The notes: a model not told the origin generated them from the letters alone. Positions 7,531-16,520 are shown, counted from the first letter of the stretch. The stretch: 32,355 bases of DNA from Ruminococcus_G sp050944435 (GCA_050944435.1 JBMNRB010000028.1:1-32355), one strand, 5' to 3'. Numbers and translations are program-made.

Positions 7531-8601
7531 TTACTCCACATTATTTCCCCACAGGGAATCATCATCTGCATTATCCACAGTAATGACCGTAGGATCCAGT
7601 GAATTGTCAACGCATGCGTCTATTTCTTCTTCACCCTCAAGGGCTTTTGTCAGATAATCAACCGCTCCCTCTGCCATCGCATACGCCGGCTGTGAGCACG
7701 CTGCGTCAATCTGACCGTCTTTGATATACTGAATAGCACCCGGCGTTCCATCCACTGTCACAATGACAATATGTCCCTCTTCATCTGTTGTTTTCAGCAG
7801 CTGCAGCTGATCCAGAGCGTTGATAACAGAATCGGCCATAACACCGTCTGAAGCGCAGAAGATGGCATTGATATCCGGATCTGCCTGAAGAGCGTCCAGC
7901 GTTGCATTGTAAGCTTTTTCAGATTCCCAGTCTGTAGGCAGAGAAGAAACGATGGTGAATCCCAGCTCTTCCGCTCCCTGCTGGAAGCCTTCTGATCTTT
8001 CCCGTCCGGACGTACTGGAAAGCATGCCCTGAAGTTCCAGAACCTTCAGATCTTCCACTGCAATCCCCTGCTTTTCTGCCTGTTCCACAATCTGCTGCGC
8101 AGCCTGATAACCGCATTGCACATTGTTGGCCTGATTGAGGGAAACGTAGGATCCTTCAGTCACCGTACGATCCAGCAGTGTCACAGGAATGCCTGCATCA
8201 TTAATTTTCAGTACAGAATCAGACAGGGCGTCCGCGTCTACGGGAGCCAGAACAATGGCGTCAAATCCTGAGGCAATTACGTCGTCTATCTGGGAAGCCT
8301 GGGTATCCGCTTCATTATCCGCATCATAGAAAGTTACGTCATAACCCATCTCTTCTCCATATTCCTGGGCATGTTTTCCGCAGCAGTAGATAAAATCATC
8401 GGCCACGGAATGCATCATGACTGCCAGTTTTTTTGCGCCCCCATCGCTTTCCCCTTCCGCCGTTTGGGAGCCGCTGTCTTCTGTTGTCTCTTCCGAACTG
8501 CTGTCGCTGCCGCCCTCAGAGGAACCGCATGCCGCCAGACTGGTGCAGAGCATTGTCGCTGCCACTAAAATCCCCAATGTTTTTGCTACTTTTTTTCTCA
8601 T
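7531..8601 (-). CDS. Sugar ABC transporter substrate-binding lipoprotein (RbsB-like)
   Basis: A 356-residue periplasmic-binding-protein-like lipoprotein of the ribose/galactose (PBP1) class. The start is the ATG at 8601 (MRKKVAKTLG), not an upstream in-frame ATG, because GGAGGGAAAATTT precedes it and a lipoprotein signal follows: charged N-terminus, hydrophobic core, and lipobox LAAC with the lipidated cysteine at residue 25. A Ser/Glu/Gly-rich linker (about 26-55) precedes the ligand-binding domain. It feeds the permease and ATPase encoded just upstream in the operon. The ligand cannot be deduced, but the flanking dehydrogenases and isomerases suggest a monosaccharide, polyol or anhydro/glycoside sugar. 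Confidence 0.9.
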   Translation of the reverse strand: MRKKVAKTLGILVAATMLCTSLAACGSSEGGSDSSSEETTEDSGSQTAEGESDGGAKKLAVMMHSVADDFIYCCGKHAQEYGEEMGYDVTFYDADNEADTQASQIDDVIASGFDAIVLAPVDADALSDSVLKINDAGIPVTLLDRTVTEGSYVSLNQANNVQCGYQAAQQIVEQAEKQGIAVEDLKVLELQGMLSSTSGRERSEGFQQGAEELGFTIVSSLPTDWESEKAYNATLDALQADPDINAIFCASDGVMADSVINALDQLQLLKTTDEEGHIVIVTVDGTPGAIQYIKDGQIDAACSQPAYAMAEGAVDYLTKALEGEEEIDACVDNSLDPTVITVDNADDDSLWGNNVE

Positions 8602-8653
8602 AAATTTTCCCTCCATTTTATTTTTTATGGGTTTTATCTCAACAAAGCATACT

Positions 8654-9622
8654 TTAATTAGATGACTTTGCTTTGTTCTTAATCGCGTCAAAGAGCACCG
8701 CCAGGAAAATAATGGCCCCCTTTGCCACATCCTGCCATTCCGCACCTACATGGAACAGATTCAGCGCATTATTGATAATACCGATAAGCACAGTCCCCGC
8801 CAACGTTCCAATGATCGTTCCGGAACCTCCGCTCATACTGGTACCGCCGATAACGACAGCTGCGATTACCATGAACTCAATTCCATCTCCCATCGCCGAA
8901 TAGTAGCTTCCCAGACGCGCCATGGTCAGATACGCTGCAATGGCGCACAGAATGCTCATTACAATATAGGCGCTGCAGGTAATCATCCTGTCATTGATGC
9001 CGGAAACCCGGGCTGCATTCAGGTTGCCGCCCACAGCCGTCAGCTTTCTTCCATACACCGTCTTGTGCAGGATAAAGTAGCCGATCACAAACAGCAGCAG
9101 CATAACCCAGATCTGGATGGATATTCCCAGCAGTTTCGTTTTCCCCAGAAATTCAAAGACGGATCCCAGATCCCTGAAAGATGCGCCTCCGGTAAATACC
9201 AGCGACAGTCCCCGCCCGATACATTGAGTAGCCAGCGTTACCAAAAAAGGCGGCATTCCAATATAAGCCACGGCATAGCCATTGACAATGCCGAAGATCA
9301 AGGCAACCACAAAAATCATCAGCATATTAACGCCCTCTGCCATACCTGACTGAGCCAGTACAACGTACACGCTTCCGGAACATACCATGATTCCTCCCAC
9401 CGATACATCGATGCCTCCGGTCATAATTACAAAGGTCATGCCAATGCCAAGGCACCCGTACGTTACCACCTGCAGCAATACATTGGTCACATTGGTCACC
9501 GTCCGGAAACTGGGACTGGTGACGGCCAGTATCAGTACAATAAACAGTAAAATAAAATAGATGCCATATTTCAGGAACACATCTTTGGCGCTGCGTCCCC
9601 CGCTTGTTTTTTTTGCATTCAT
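8654..9622 (-). CDS. Sugar ABC transporter permease (RbsC-like)
   Basis: A 322-residue polytopic membrane protein of the ribose-type permease family, with many hydrophobic helices and the family GGIDVSVGG motif. I start it at the ATG at 9622 (MNAKKTSGG) rather than the 19-codon longer frame: GGGAGGAG sits just upstream, inside the last codons of the ATPase gene, whose stop is one base away, so the two are translationally coupled. It forms the channel of the importer with the ATPase (9624-11129) and the binding protein (7531-8601). The binding protein follows after 52 bases with no evident terminator. Confidence 0.9.
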   Translation of the reverse strand: MNAKKTSGGRSAKDVFLKYGIYFILLFIVLILAVTSPSFRTVTNVTNVLLQVVTYGCLGIGMTFVIMTGGIDVSVGGIMVCSGSVYVVLAQSGMAEGVNMLMIFVVALIFGIVNGYAVAYIGMPPFLVTLATQCIGRGLSLVFTGGASFRDLGSVFEFLGKTKLLGISIQIWVMLLLFVIGYFILHKTVYGRKLTAVGGNLNAARVSGINDRMITCSAYIVMSILCAIAAYLTMARLGSYYSAMGDGIEFMVIAAVVIGGTSMSGGSGTIIGTLAGTVLIGIINNALNLFHVGAEWQDVAKGAIIFLAVLFDAIKNKAKSSN

Positions 9623-9623
9623 A

Positions 9624-11129
9624 TCATTCTCCTCCCATAGCCGCTTCAAGCAGCGCTGCTGCATGAAGATTTTCATCATTTACAAGTTCGCAGACCTGCC
9701 CGCCATTTCTCAGCACTACAATTTTGTCGCATACGCCCAGTAATTCAGGAATCTCCGATGATACCATAATCACCGCGACTCCCTTTTGAAGAAGTCTTTC
9801 AATAATCGAATAGATTTCCTGTTTTGCGCCGATGTCAATTCCCCTTGTAGGTTCATCCAGCAGTATCAGCTTGGGAGCCGTATTCAGCCATTTGGACAGT
9901 ACGACCTTTTGCTGGTTTCCTCCCGACAGAAACTTAACCTCCTGATTGGCAGAGGGGGTTTTAATTCTCAATGCATCGATCCCCTTTTTGCTGAGCATCT
10001 TTTCTTTCTGGCGGTCAACCATGACTCCGCTGGCTATGGCTTTTAAATTTGCAAGAGTCATATTGAATTTAACCGACTCTTCCAGCACCAGCCCTTCTTT
10101 GTGCCGGTCTTCCGTCACCAGGGCCATTTTCAGCGATATGGCGTCTTTTGGTTTTTTGATTTTAACGGGATTTCCCATATAAATAATTTCACCGGAATCA
10201 AACTTGTCCAGTCCGAAGATACTTCTTAACACTTCCGTCCTTCCGGAACCCAGCAGTCCGTACAGGCCGAGCATTTCTCCCCTTCTTACGCTGAAATGAA
10301 TGTCATGAAGCTTATCCCTGCGGCTAAGACCCTTTACCCTCAGCACTTCTTCCCCGTAAGTTCTGCCGGGATGACTGTACTGCTCCTCCGCCGTATGACC
10401 AAGCATCTGATTGACCACTTCCGTCCGGGATATATCGGAAACGCCGCATTTCATGATCCGCTCGCCATCCCGCATAATCATCAGGGTGTCACAGATCTCA
10501 TAAATCTCATCCATATGATGGGTGATAAACACCACCGCCGTTCCCTGCTTTTTCAGCTCCCTTACAATCTCAAAGAGAATCTGAATTTCCGCGTTGGTTA
10601 AAGAAGAGGTGGGTTCATCCAGGATAAGAACTTTTATCCCGCGAATCAGAGTTCTTCCAATTTCAACCAGCTGCTGTTCGCCGATCTTCAGATCTCCCAC
10701 GATCTCATCCGGTTTTCTGTGTTCCAGCTTCACTCTTTTTAAGACTTCCTGAGTGCTTTCGCGAAGTTTTTTCGACAAAATCATTCCTTTGGTATTGGGA
10801 AGATTCGAAATATAGATATTGGATGCAATATCCATCTGGGGAAACAGGGAAAGTTCCTGGTGAATAAAGGCTATTCCTTTCTTTTCCGCATCCTTCGCAT
10901 TATGAAACATAACTTTTTCCCCATCGATGGTAATGGTACCTTCCGTTGGAGAATAAATGCCCCCCAGCACATTCATCAAGGTTGATTTCCCCGCGCCGTT
11001 CTCCCCCAAAATGGCGCAGACTTCCCCCCGCTCCAGAGAAAAATCCACTCCTTTAAGCGCATGAACCCCGGGAAATTTTTTATCAATCCCTTCCATTTTC
11101 AGCAGTACTTCGTTGTTTTTGCCGCCCAT
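9624..11129 (-). CDS. Sugar ABC transporter ATP-binding protein (RbsA-like, double NBD)
   Basis: A 501-residue protein with two fused nucleotide-binding domains, normal for ribose/galactose-type importers. The first domain has Walker A GENGAGKST at 42-50, an atypical signature LKIGEQQ and Walker B LILDEPTSSL. The second has the degenerate Walker A GLLGSGRTE usual for this family, a canonical LSGGNQQ signature and LILLDEPTRGID. The ATG at 11129 follows GGAGGTAAGGGA. It lies 27 bases after the SDR gene and is directly coupled to the permease gene. The cytoplasmic ATPase energises import of the unknown sugar. Confidence 0.93.
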   Translation of the reverse strand: MGGKNNEVLLKMEGIDKKFPGVHALKGVDFSLERGEVCAILGENGAGKSTLMNVLGGIYSPTEGTITIDGEKVMFHNAKDAEKKGIAFIHQELSLFPQMDIASNIYISNLPNTKGMILSKKLRESTQEVLKRVKLEHRKPDEIVGDLKIGEQQLVEIGRTLIRGIKVLILDEPTSSLTNAEIQILFEIVRELKKQGTAVVFITHHMDEIYEICDTLMIMRDGERIMKCGVSDISRTEVVNQMLGHTAEEQYSHPGRTYGEEVLRVKGLSRRDKLHDIHFSVRRGEMLGLYGLLGSGRTEVLRSIFGLDKFDSGEIIYMGNPVKIKKPKDAISLKMALVTEDRHKEGLVLEESVKFNMTLANLKAIASGVMVDRQKEKMLSKKGIDALRIKTPSANQEVKFLSGGNQQKVVLSKWLNTAPKLILLDEPTRGIDIGAKQEIYSIIERLLQKGVAVIMVSSEIPELLGVCDKIVVLRNGGQVCELVNDENLHAAALLEAAMGGE

Positions 11130-11156
11130 TCCCTTACCTCCATATCTGTGTTTATC

Positions 11157-11936
11157 TCAGTGACACTCCCGTCCGCCTGAAATATTATAGGAAGACCCTG
11201 TGATGAAAGCGGCGTCATCGCTGGCGAGAAATACGCATAATTTTCCGATCTCATCCGGCTCTCCCATCCGCTTCAGAGGAGTCGCTTCGTTAAATTCATG
11301 CAGATACTCTTCAAAAGTCAGGCCGTACAGTCCGGCTCTGTCATGGAGGCATCTCTGAATCATATCGGTATTGATGGTTCCGGGAGCGATACTGTTGACA
11401 CGTATTCCGTACTGGGCAACCTCAAGGGCAAAGGACTGAGCAAGAAGCCGCACACCTGCCTTCGATGCACAGTAAACTGCGTTAAAGGCTTCCCCTGTTT
11501 TGGACGCACAGGAATCAATCAGTACCATGGCGCCGCCTTGCTGTTTCTTCATCTGCCCTCCCACATACTTACAGAAAAGAAATGTACTCCGCAGATTAAC
11601 GGCAATTACCGTATCCCAGTCTTTCACTTCCTGATCTACAATGGGACAGGATCTTAAAATTCCTGCGGCGTGGGTCAGAATATCGATTCGCCCAAACTCT
11701 TCCACCGTTTTGTTCACGAAAGAAATTACTGTCTCCTCCTCCGCAACATTGCCCACAAAAGAAAATGCCCTGCGCCCCAGTTTTTTGATCTCCGCCTCTG
11801 TTTCAGCCAGCTTTTCCTCCTGCAGATCCATGAGCGCCACATCGGCTCCTTCTTTCGCATACTCCAGCGCTATCCCTTTTCCGATTCCCTGGGCCGCTCC
11901 CGTCACCATTGCGATTTTCCCTTCCAGTCGTGCCAT
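11157..11936 (-). CDS. Short-chain dehydrogenase/reductase (SDR)
   Basis: A 259-residue classical SDR. The NAD(P) motif TGAAQGIG lies near residues 12-19; the catalytic Ser and YxxxK are visible in DSCASKTGEAFNAVYCASK. The C-terminal FITGSSYNISGG is typical of the sugar/3-ketoacyl-reductase-like subgroup. The ATG has AAAGGAGG seven bases upstream. It is the first gene of the transporter operon, downstream of a consensus promoter and an A-rich leader of about 70 bases. It likely oxidises a sugar or polyol hydroxyl; substrate is inference from the neighbours. Confidence 0.88.
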   Translation of the reverse strand: MARLEGKIAMVTGAAQGIGKGIALEYAKEGADVALMDLQEEKLAETEAEIKKLGRRAFSFVGNVAEEETVISFVNKTVEEFGRIDILTHAAGILRSCPIVDQEVKDWDTVIAVNLRSTFLFCKYVGGQMKKQQGGAMVLIDSCASKTGEAFNAVYCASKAGVRLLAQSFALEVAQYGIRVNSIAPGTINTDMIQRCLHDRAGLYGLTFEEYLHEFNEATPLKRMGEPDEIGKLCVFLASDDAAFITGSSYNISGGRECH

Positions 11937-11989
11937 AGCTATTCCTCCTTTGTTTCCTTTTTGTTTTTATTTATTTTCTTATTTGTTTT

Positions 11990-12004
11990 CATTTATGTTT
12001 CTAT
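11990..12004 (-). promoter_or_regulatory. Candidate operator copy 1 (15-base direct repeat)
   Basis: The plus strand reads CATTTATGTTTCTAT. It matches 12130-12144 at 14 of 15 positions, 140 bases away. This copy lies immediately downstream of the SDR operon transcription start, a typical position for repression. Function is inference. Confidence 0.35.
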
Positions 12005-12013
12005 TTTTGTTTT

Positions 12014-12042
12014 ATTATAATGCAGCGCCTATATAATGTCAA
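12014..12042 (-). promoter_or_regulatory. Sigma-A promoter of the SDR/ABC transporter operon
   Basis: On the minus strand there is a perfect TTGACA (12042-12037), a 17-base spacer and a perfect TATAAT (12019-12014). Such a strong promoter driving a catabolic operon would normally need repression, which fits the divergent LacI-family gene. Confidence 0.85.
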
Positions 12043-12129
12043 TACTTTATTTTTTTCCTTCTTTTTTTATCACTTTCCCTATATTCCCCATACTTTTTCA
12101 CATTTTTCAAACTACACTCTTCAGTGTTT

Positions 12130-12144
12130 CATTTTTGTTTCTAT
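12130..12144 (-). promoter_or_regulatory. Candidate operator copy 2 (15-base direct repeat)
   Basis: The plus strand reads CATTTTTGTTTCTAT, 14/15 identical to 11990-12004 and in the same orientation. It lies about 90 bases upstream of the SDR operon -35 and about 25 bases upstream of the lacI-type -35, so paired binding could bridge both promoters. This is inference. Confidence 0.3.
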
Positions 12145-12168
12145 GAACAAATTCAAATAACTTATCTA

Positions 12169-12216
12169 TTGTTTTCAAAAAAGTAATGTAATATAATATT
12201 ATTAAATCATTGATTT
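12169..12216 (+). promoter_or_regulatory. Promoter of the LacI-family gene with overlapping palindrome
   Basis: TTGTTT (12169-12174), a 17-base spacer and TATAAT (12192-12197) form a good sigma-A promoter. A perfect inverted repeat AAATCA-T-TGATTT lies at 12204-12216, right at the expected start site, and is a candidate autoregulatory operator. Confidence 0.6.
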
Positions 12217-12232
12217 CAAGAGAGGAATAAAC

Positions 12233-13243
12233 ATGACCATTAGACAAATTGCTGAACTGCACGGTGTGGCCCCGTCTACAGTTTCACTTGTATTAAACGA
12301 TAAACCGGGAGTGCGAAAAGAAACTCGTTTAAAGATACAAAAAACATTAATTGAAAACGGATATCAGATCAAAACTCCCGTATCTCAAAACGGAGATATT
12401 TTATTCATTTACTACAAAAGTACAGATTATCTGGCCGCCAGAAAGGATGATACTATCTCTTCTATTCTGGGCGGGATCGGTGAAGTCTGCTCGGAGAAGA
12501 ACTATACCTTTTCCGTATGCAACGCAAACCCAAACAACATTGATGAAATTCTTACCTCTGTTTCGGCAGACACTCACTGCGGTATCGTTTTCCTGGGAAC
12601 GGAGTATTATGATTCTCCCTCAGATTCCTTCTTTCATCCTTCGGTTCCCCTGGTAATACTGGATGGCTTTTTCCCTGAATATCCGCTGAACACAGTCAAT
12701 ATCAATAACAGTTACGGTGTTCATCAGGCAATCTCCCTTCTTATCGCCAACGGCCACGACAAAATCGGTTACTTAAAAAGCAGTATTGAATTCGGCTGTC
12801 TCCGGGATCGCGCAGACTGTGTTTATCAGTCTCTGGCAAGGTTTGAAAAATTTAAACCTGACTGCCTTATTCAGGTGGAGCAGGAAACAGATCTGATTCA
12901 GCAAACGGTTTTTGACTATCTTTCCACCCACAAAGATATACCCAGCGCTTTTTTCGCCGATAACGATATGATCGCCATCGCTTCCATACAGGCGTTTCAG
13001 CGATTCGGATACCGGGTTCCGGAGGATATTTCTATTATTGGCTTTGATGATTCCAATATATGCACTATTTTTCCTCCTCATCTTACAACTGTTCATACAC
13101 ATATGGGGGAAATGGCGCGAATGGCTACGGCAAGATTAATCGATCTGATTGAAAAGGAGCAGAAAAGTTTTATTCAGTCTACTGTGGGTACACATTTGAT
13201 TGAACGTCAAAGTGTGATGCCAAAAAAGAAACTTTCAGAATAA
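12233..13243 (+). CDS. LacI-family transcriptional regulator
   Basis: A 336-residue regulator. The N-terminal helix-turn-helix (TIRQIAELHGVAPSTVSLVL, residues 2-21) and hinge region are typical of LacI/GalR proteins, followed by a periplasmic-binding-protein-like effector domain with the family segments FFADNDMIAIASIQAF and DISIIGFDDS. The ATG follows AGAGAGGAATAAAC. It is divergent from the SDR/ABC transporter operon and is its likely repressor, with the sugar or a metabolite as inducer. The effector domain, though LacI-like, starts with an unusual ILFIYYKSTDY segment. Terminated by the palindrome at 13253-13301. Confidence 0.93.
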   Translation: MTIRQIAELHGVAPSTVSLVLNDKPGVRKETRLKIQKTLIENGYQIKTPVSQNGDILFIYYKSTDYLAARKDDTISSILGGIGEVCSEKNYTFSVCNANPNNIDEILTSVSADTHCGIVFLGTEYYDSPSDSFFHPSVPLVILDGFFPEYPLNTVNINNSYGVHQAISLLIANGHDKIGYLKSSIEFGCLRDRADCVYQSLARFEKFKPDCLIQVEQETDLIQQTVFDYLSTHKDIPSAFFADNDMIAIASIQAFQRFGYRVPEDISIIGFDDSNICTIFPPHLTTVHTHMGEMARMATARLIDLIEKEQKSFIQSTVGTHLIERQSVMPKKKLSE

Positions 13244-13252
13244 AAGAAAAAA

Positions 13253-13301
13253 AGCAGAAAAAAATCCCTTTGGAATCAATTCCATTGGGATTTTTTCTGC
13301 T
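13253..13301. terminator. Bidirectional intrinsic terminator
   Basis: A near-perfect palindrome: AGCAGAAAAAAATCCC on one side and GGGATTTTTTCTGCT on the other, with GGAA/TTCC inside. It ends both the lacI-type gene and the converging glnA-to-gatB operon and separates the sugar and nitrogen islands. Confidence 0.93.
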
Positions 13302-13304
13302 GTA

Positions 13305-14729
13305 TTACAGTTTCTCTCTCAAAAGCGCATTGACCTTCGCAGGATCAGCCTTTCCTTTCATCTTCTTCATCACCTGGCCCACCAGGAAGCCCAGTACTTT
13401 TTCTTTTCCGCCGCGATAGTCTTCCACTGTCTCCGGGTTCTCCGCCATGACTTCATCTACCGCCCTGCCGATAGCGCCGTCGTCAGATACCATCGCCAGC
13501 CCCTGCTCTTTCATATAAGTCAGGGGATCCACATCCTTTTCCATAATCTGCTCAAAGACCTGTTTGGCCCCCTGCTGGTTGATTTCCTTACGCTCCAAAG
13601 CCAGTATGAGATCTGCCAGGTGGGAGGGAGTAAAGGAAAGCTCTTCCGGATCCATTCCCTTTTCTTTCAGAATACGCATGGTCTCTCCCATCAGCCAGTT
13701 GGATGCCTTCTTGGGCTGACCGCTTAGCCGGGCCGTCTCCTCAAAAATATCTGCCATCCGGCGCGACTGGGTGAGGATCGCTGCATCATACTCCGGCAGC
13801 CCGTATTCCTTTTGGAATCTTTCTGCCTTCTCTTCGGCAAATTCCGGCTGCTCCTTTTTAATATCTTCGATCCATCCTTCCGGTATGATCACCGGCATCA
13901 GATCGGGATCCGGGAAATAGCGGTAATCTTTGGCGTCCTCTTTGGAGCGCATGGGATAGGAGGATTCCTTATTGTCATCCCACCGCCTCGTTTCCTGAAC
14001 CACACATTTTCCTTCTTCCAGAAGCTCAATCTGACGCGCCCTCTCCCCTTCAATGGCGTGGGTGATGGCTTTGAATGAATTCAGGTTTTTCATTTCTGTA
14101 CGGGTACCCAGACTTCCCGCTTCCCTTACCGACAGATTAACGTCGGCCCGCATGGAGCCTTCCTGAAGCTTACAATCCGAGATGCCCAGATACTGACAGA
14201 TCATCTTCAGCTTTTCCAAATAGGCAATGACTTCCTCCGCCGTCCTCATATCCGGTTCCGACACAATTTCGATGAGAGGAACTCCGCTTCGGTTATAGTC
14301 CACCAACGAACAGTCCTCCCATTCGTCATGGATCAGTTTTCCCGCGTCCTCTTCCATATGCATCTCATGAATTCGAACCTTCTTTTTCCCTGCCGCAGTT
14401 TCAATCTCCAGCCAGCCGTCCCGGCAGATGGGAAGATATAACTGAGAGATCTGATAATTCTGGGGATTGTCGGGATAAAAATAATTTTTCCGGTCAAAAC
14501 GGCTGTAACGATTGATCTGACAGTTGGCGGCGGCTCCCAGCTTCAGTGCATATTCCACCACCTTTTTGTTAAGAACCGGCAGCGCTCCCGGCATACCTGT
14601 ACAGACCGGACAGGTATGGGTATTAGGCTTTCCTCCGAATTTGGCTGAACAGCCGCAGAATATTTTTGTCTCAGTGGAGAGTTCCACATGAACTTCCAGA
14701 CCAATTACCGTTTCATATTGTTTCGCCAT
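13305..14729 (-). CDS. gatB: Asp-tRNA(Asn)/Glu-tRNA(Gln) amidotransferase subunit B
   Basis: A 474-residue GatB, the tRNA-binding and kinase subunit that activates the misacylated Asp or Glu. Hallmarks: the opening YETVIGLEVHVEL, the cysteine/histidine-rich FCGCSAKFGGKPNTHTCPVC with GMPGALPVLN, and a YqeY-like tail near the C-terminus. I start at the ATG at 14729, which shares one base with the gatA stop (TGATG) and has AAGGAGG seven bases upstream; the GTG one codon earlier is too close to it. It is the last gene of the glnA operon. Length is normal for the family. Confidence 0.96.
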   Translation of the reverse strand: MAKQYETVIGLEVHVELSTETKIFCGCSAKFGGKPNTHTCPVCTGMPGALPVLNKKVVEYALKLGAAANCQINRYSRFDRKNYFYPDNPQNYQISQLYLPICRDGWLEIETAAGKKKVRIHEMHMEEDAGKLIHDEWEDCSLVDYNRSGVPLIEIVSEPDMRTAEEVIAYLEKLKMICQYLGISDCKLQEGSMRADVNLSVREAGSLGTRTEMKNLNSFKAITHAIEGERARQIELLEEGKCVVQETRRWDDNKESSYPMRSKEDAKDYRYFPDPDLMPVIIPEGWIEDIKKEQPEFAEEKAERFQKEYGLPEYDAAILTQSRRMADIFEETARLSGQPKKASNWLMGETMRILKEKGMDPEELSFTPSHLADLILALERKEINQQGAKQVFEQIMEKDVDPLTYMKEQGLAMVSDDGAIGRAVDEVMAENPETVEDYRGGKEKVLGFLVGQVMKKMKGKADPAKVNALLREKL

Positions 14730-16198
14730 CACATTTCCTCCTTCCAGGATACAGGAAAAGCACCGCGCAGTCTTTCATAGACTGCCGCCGCCTCCAGTAT
14801 CTTTTTCTCCTGAAAGCAGTTCCCGATCATCTGCATTCCTATGGGCAGCCCATGGCTGTCCATACCGCAGGGAAGGCAGACCGCCGGCAGGCCGGCCAGG
14901 TTCACCGCCACCGTATCCACATCGCTTAAATACATTTTCAACGGATCTCCAAGGCTTGTCCCCAGCTTCGGCGCCGTGACAGGCGACGCAGGCGTCAGAA
15001 TACAGTCATATTTCTGGAATGCCAAATCAAATTCTCTCTTTATCAACGCTTTTGTTTTCAGCGCTTTCAAATAATACGCGTCGTAATAACCGGAACTCAG
15101 CACGAAAGATCCCAGCAGAATCCTCCGTTTTACCTCTTCTCCAAATCCTTCCTGACGGCTTTTTTTATACATCTCATGAAGTCCTTCCCCATTGGGACTC
15201 CTGTAGCCGTATTTCACTCCGTCAAACCGTTCCAGATTGGAGCTTGCCTCCGCACAGGCAATAATATAGTAAGCCGGAATTACGTATTCTGTCATTTTCA
15301 GTGAGAAACTCTCCACCTTCGCGCCGTTTTCTTCCATCTGCCTGGCTGCATTTTCCACGGCCCGTCTTACTTCCGGATCCGTTCCCTCTCCCAGGTATTC
15401 CTCTGGAATTCCGATGCAAAATCCGGCCAAGTCTTCCCGATCCATCTCCGTCACCGGCTCCACCGGCACACGGCTGCTGGAAGCGTCTTTTTCATCCGCC
15501 CCCGCAATCACCTCATATAAAGCGGCGCAGTCCTTCACACTCCTCCCGATGGGTCCGATCTGATCCAGCGAAGATGCATAGGCAATGAGACCATAGCGTG
15601 AAACCCTGCCATAAGTAGGTTTCAGTCCCACAACCCCGCAGTAAGAGGCCGGCTGCCGTATGGATCCTCCGGTATCTGACCCCAGCGCCAGCGTCACTTC
15701 GCCAGACGCCACGGCCGCACAGGAACCTCCCGAAGATCCGCCCGGAACACATTCCATATTCCAGGGATTTTTCGTCGTCTGAAAATATGAAGTCTCGCTG
15801 GTACTTCCCATGGCAAATTCGTCCATATTGGTTTTCCCTACTATGATCATCCCGGCCTCTTCCAGCCGTTTTACTGCTTCTGCGTCATAGCCGGGCACAA
15901 AATTTTCCAGCATCCTGGAGGCACAGGTGGTTTTCATCCCTTTGGTGCAGATGTTATCCTTTACCGCCACAGGAACGCCCGCCAAAGGTCCCGTATATCT
16001 CCCCTGCCGGATTCCCTGTTCCACCTCTTCCACTCTTTTTTCCACTTTATCATCATCGGTGAAAAGAAATGCCTGAATATCCTTTTCTTTCTTTTGTATC
16101 TGCTCCCTGCAGCCCTCCGCTGCTTCTTTTACACTGATCTCCCCGTCCCTGATTCGCCTTCCCAGCTCCAAGGCGGTCATATTCAAAAACTCTCCCAT
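14729..16198 (-). CDS. gatA: Asp-tRNA(Asn)/Glu-tRNA(Gln) amidotransferase subunit A
   Basis: A 489-residue amidase-signature subunit that hydrolyses glutamine and channels ammonia to GatB. The Ser-cisSer-Lys triad is intact: K80 in VAVKDN, S155 in PGGSSGGS and S179 in SDTGGSIRQPAS. The start ATG has AGGAGG eight bases upstream, with gatC ending 15 bases before. The stop overlaps the gatB start, so the two are translationally coupled. It provides the glutaminase activity of the complex and therefore is a direct consumer of the glutamine made by GlnA, encoded at the head of the same operon. Confidence 0.96.
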   Translation of the reverse strand: MGEFLNMTALELGRRIRDGEISVKEAAEGCREQIQKKEKDIQAFLFTDDDKVEKRVEEVEQGIRQGRYTGPLAGVPVAVKDNICTKGMKTTCASRMLENFVPGYDAEAVKRLEEAGMIIVGKTNMDEFAMGSTSETSYFQTTKNPWNMECVPGGSSGGSCAAVASGEVTLALGSDTGGSIRQPASYCGVVGLKPTYGRVSRYGLIAYASSLDQIGPIGRSVKDCAALYEVIAGADEKDASSSRVPVEPVTEMDREDLAGFCIGIPEEYLGEGTDPEVRRAVENAARQMEENGAKVESFSLKMTEYVIPAYYIIACAEASSNLERFDGVKYGYRSPNGEGLHEMYKKSRQEGFGEEVKRRILLGSFVLSSGYYDAYYLKALKTKALIKREFDLAFQKYDCILTPASPVTAPKLGTSLGDPLKMYLSDVDTVAVNLAGLPAVCLPCGMDSHGLPIGMQMIGNCFQEKKILEAAAVYERLRGAFPVSWKEEM

Positions 16199-16213
16199 GT
16201 GGTTTTCCTCCTG

Positions 16214-16504
16214 TCAGACAGTTTTCGGTACCATATACTGACCGTCTTTCTTTCTGGGTGCATTGGACAGCGCTTCCTCTCTGCCGTCGCCATTGATAAC
16301 CGTATCCTCCCGAAACACATTCCCGTTTTCCAGAATATGCACCAACGGTTCGATCCGATCGGTATCCAGTTCCTTCAGTTTATCCACATAGGTCAGTATC
16401 TTTTCCATTTCTTCCCTGGCTTTTTCCCGTTCTTCAGGCGTAAGATCCAGCTTAGCCAAAATTTCCACATTATCCATAGTGGCGTCGTCTATCTTTCTGC
16501 TCAT
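16214..16504 (-). CDS. gatC: Asp-tRNA(Asn)/Glu-tRNA(Gln) amidotransferase subunit C
   Basis: A 96-residue GatC, the small scaffold subunit wrapping around GatA. The typical N-terminal pattern VEILAKLDLTPEEREKAREEMEKIL and the central DTDRIEPLVH segment are present, and the C-terminal tail contains the usual R(K)DG motif. The ATG has AAAGGA about seven bases upstream, and the gene starts 16 bases after the aspS stop. It is the standard partner of the two following genes. Confidence 0.93.
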   Translation of the reverse strand: MSRKIDDATMDNVEILAKLDLTPEEREKAREEMEKILTYVDKLKELDTDRIEPLVHILENGNVFREDTVINGDGREEALSNAPRKKDGQYMVPKTV

Positions 16505-16520
16505 TATCCATTCCTTTCAT

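Noticed and set aside
12020..12036. A LacI palindrome between -35 and -10 of the SDR promoter (TTATA...TATAA arms)
   Set aside because: Only the outer five bases are symmetrical; the match is mostly promoter AT-richness.
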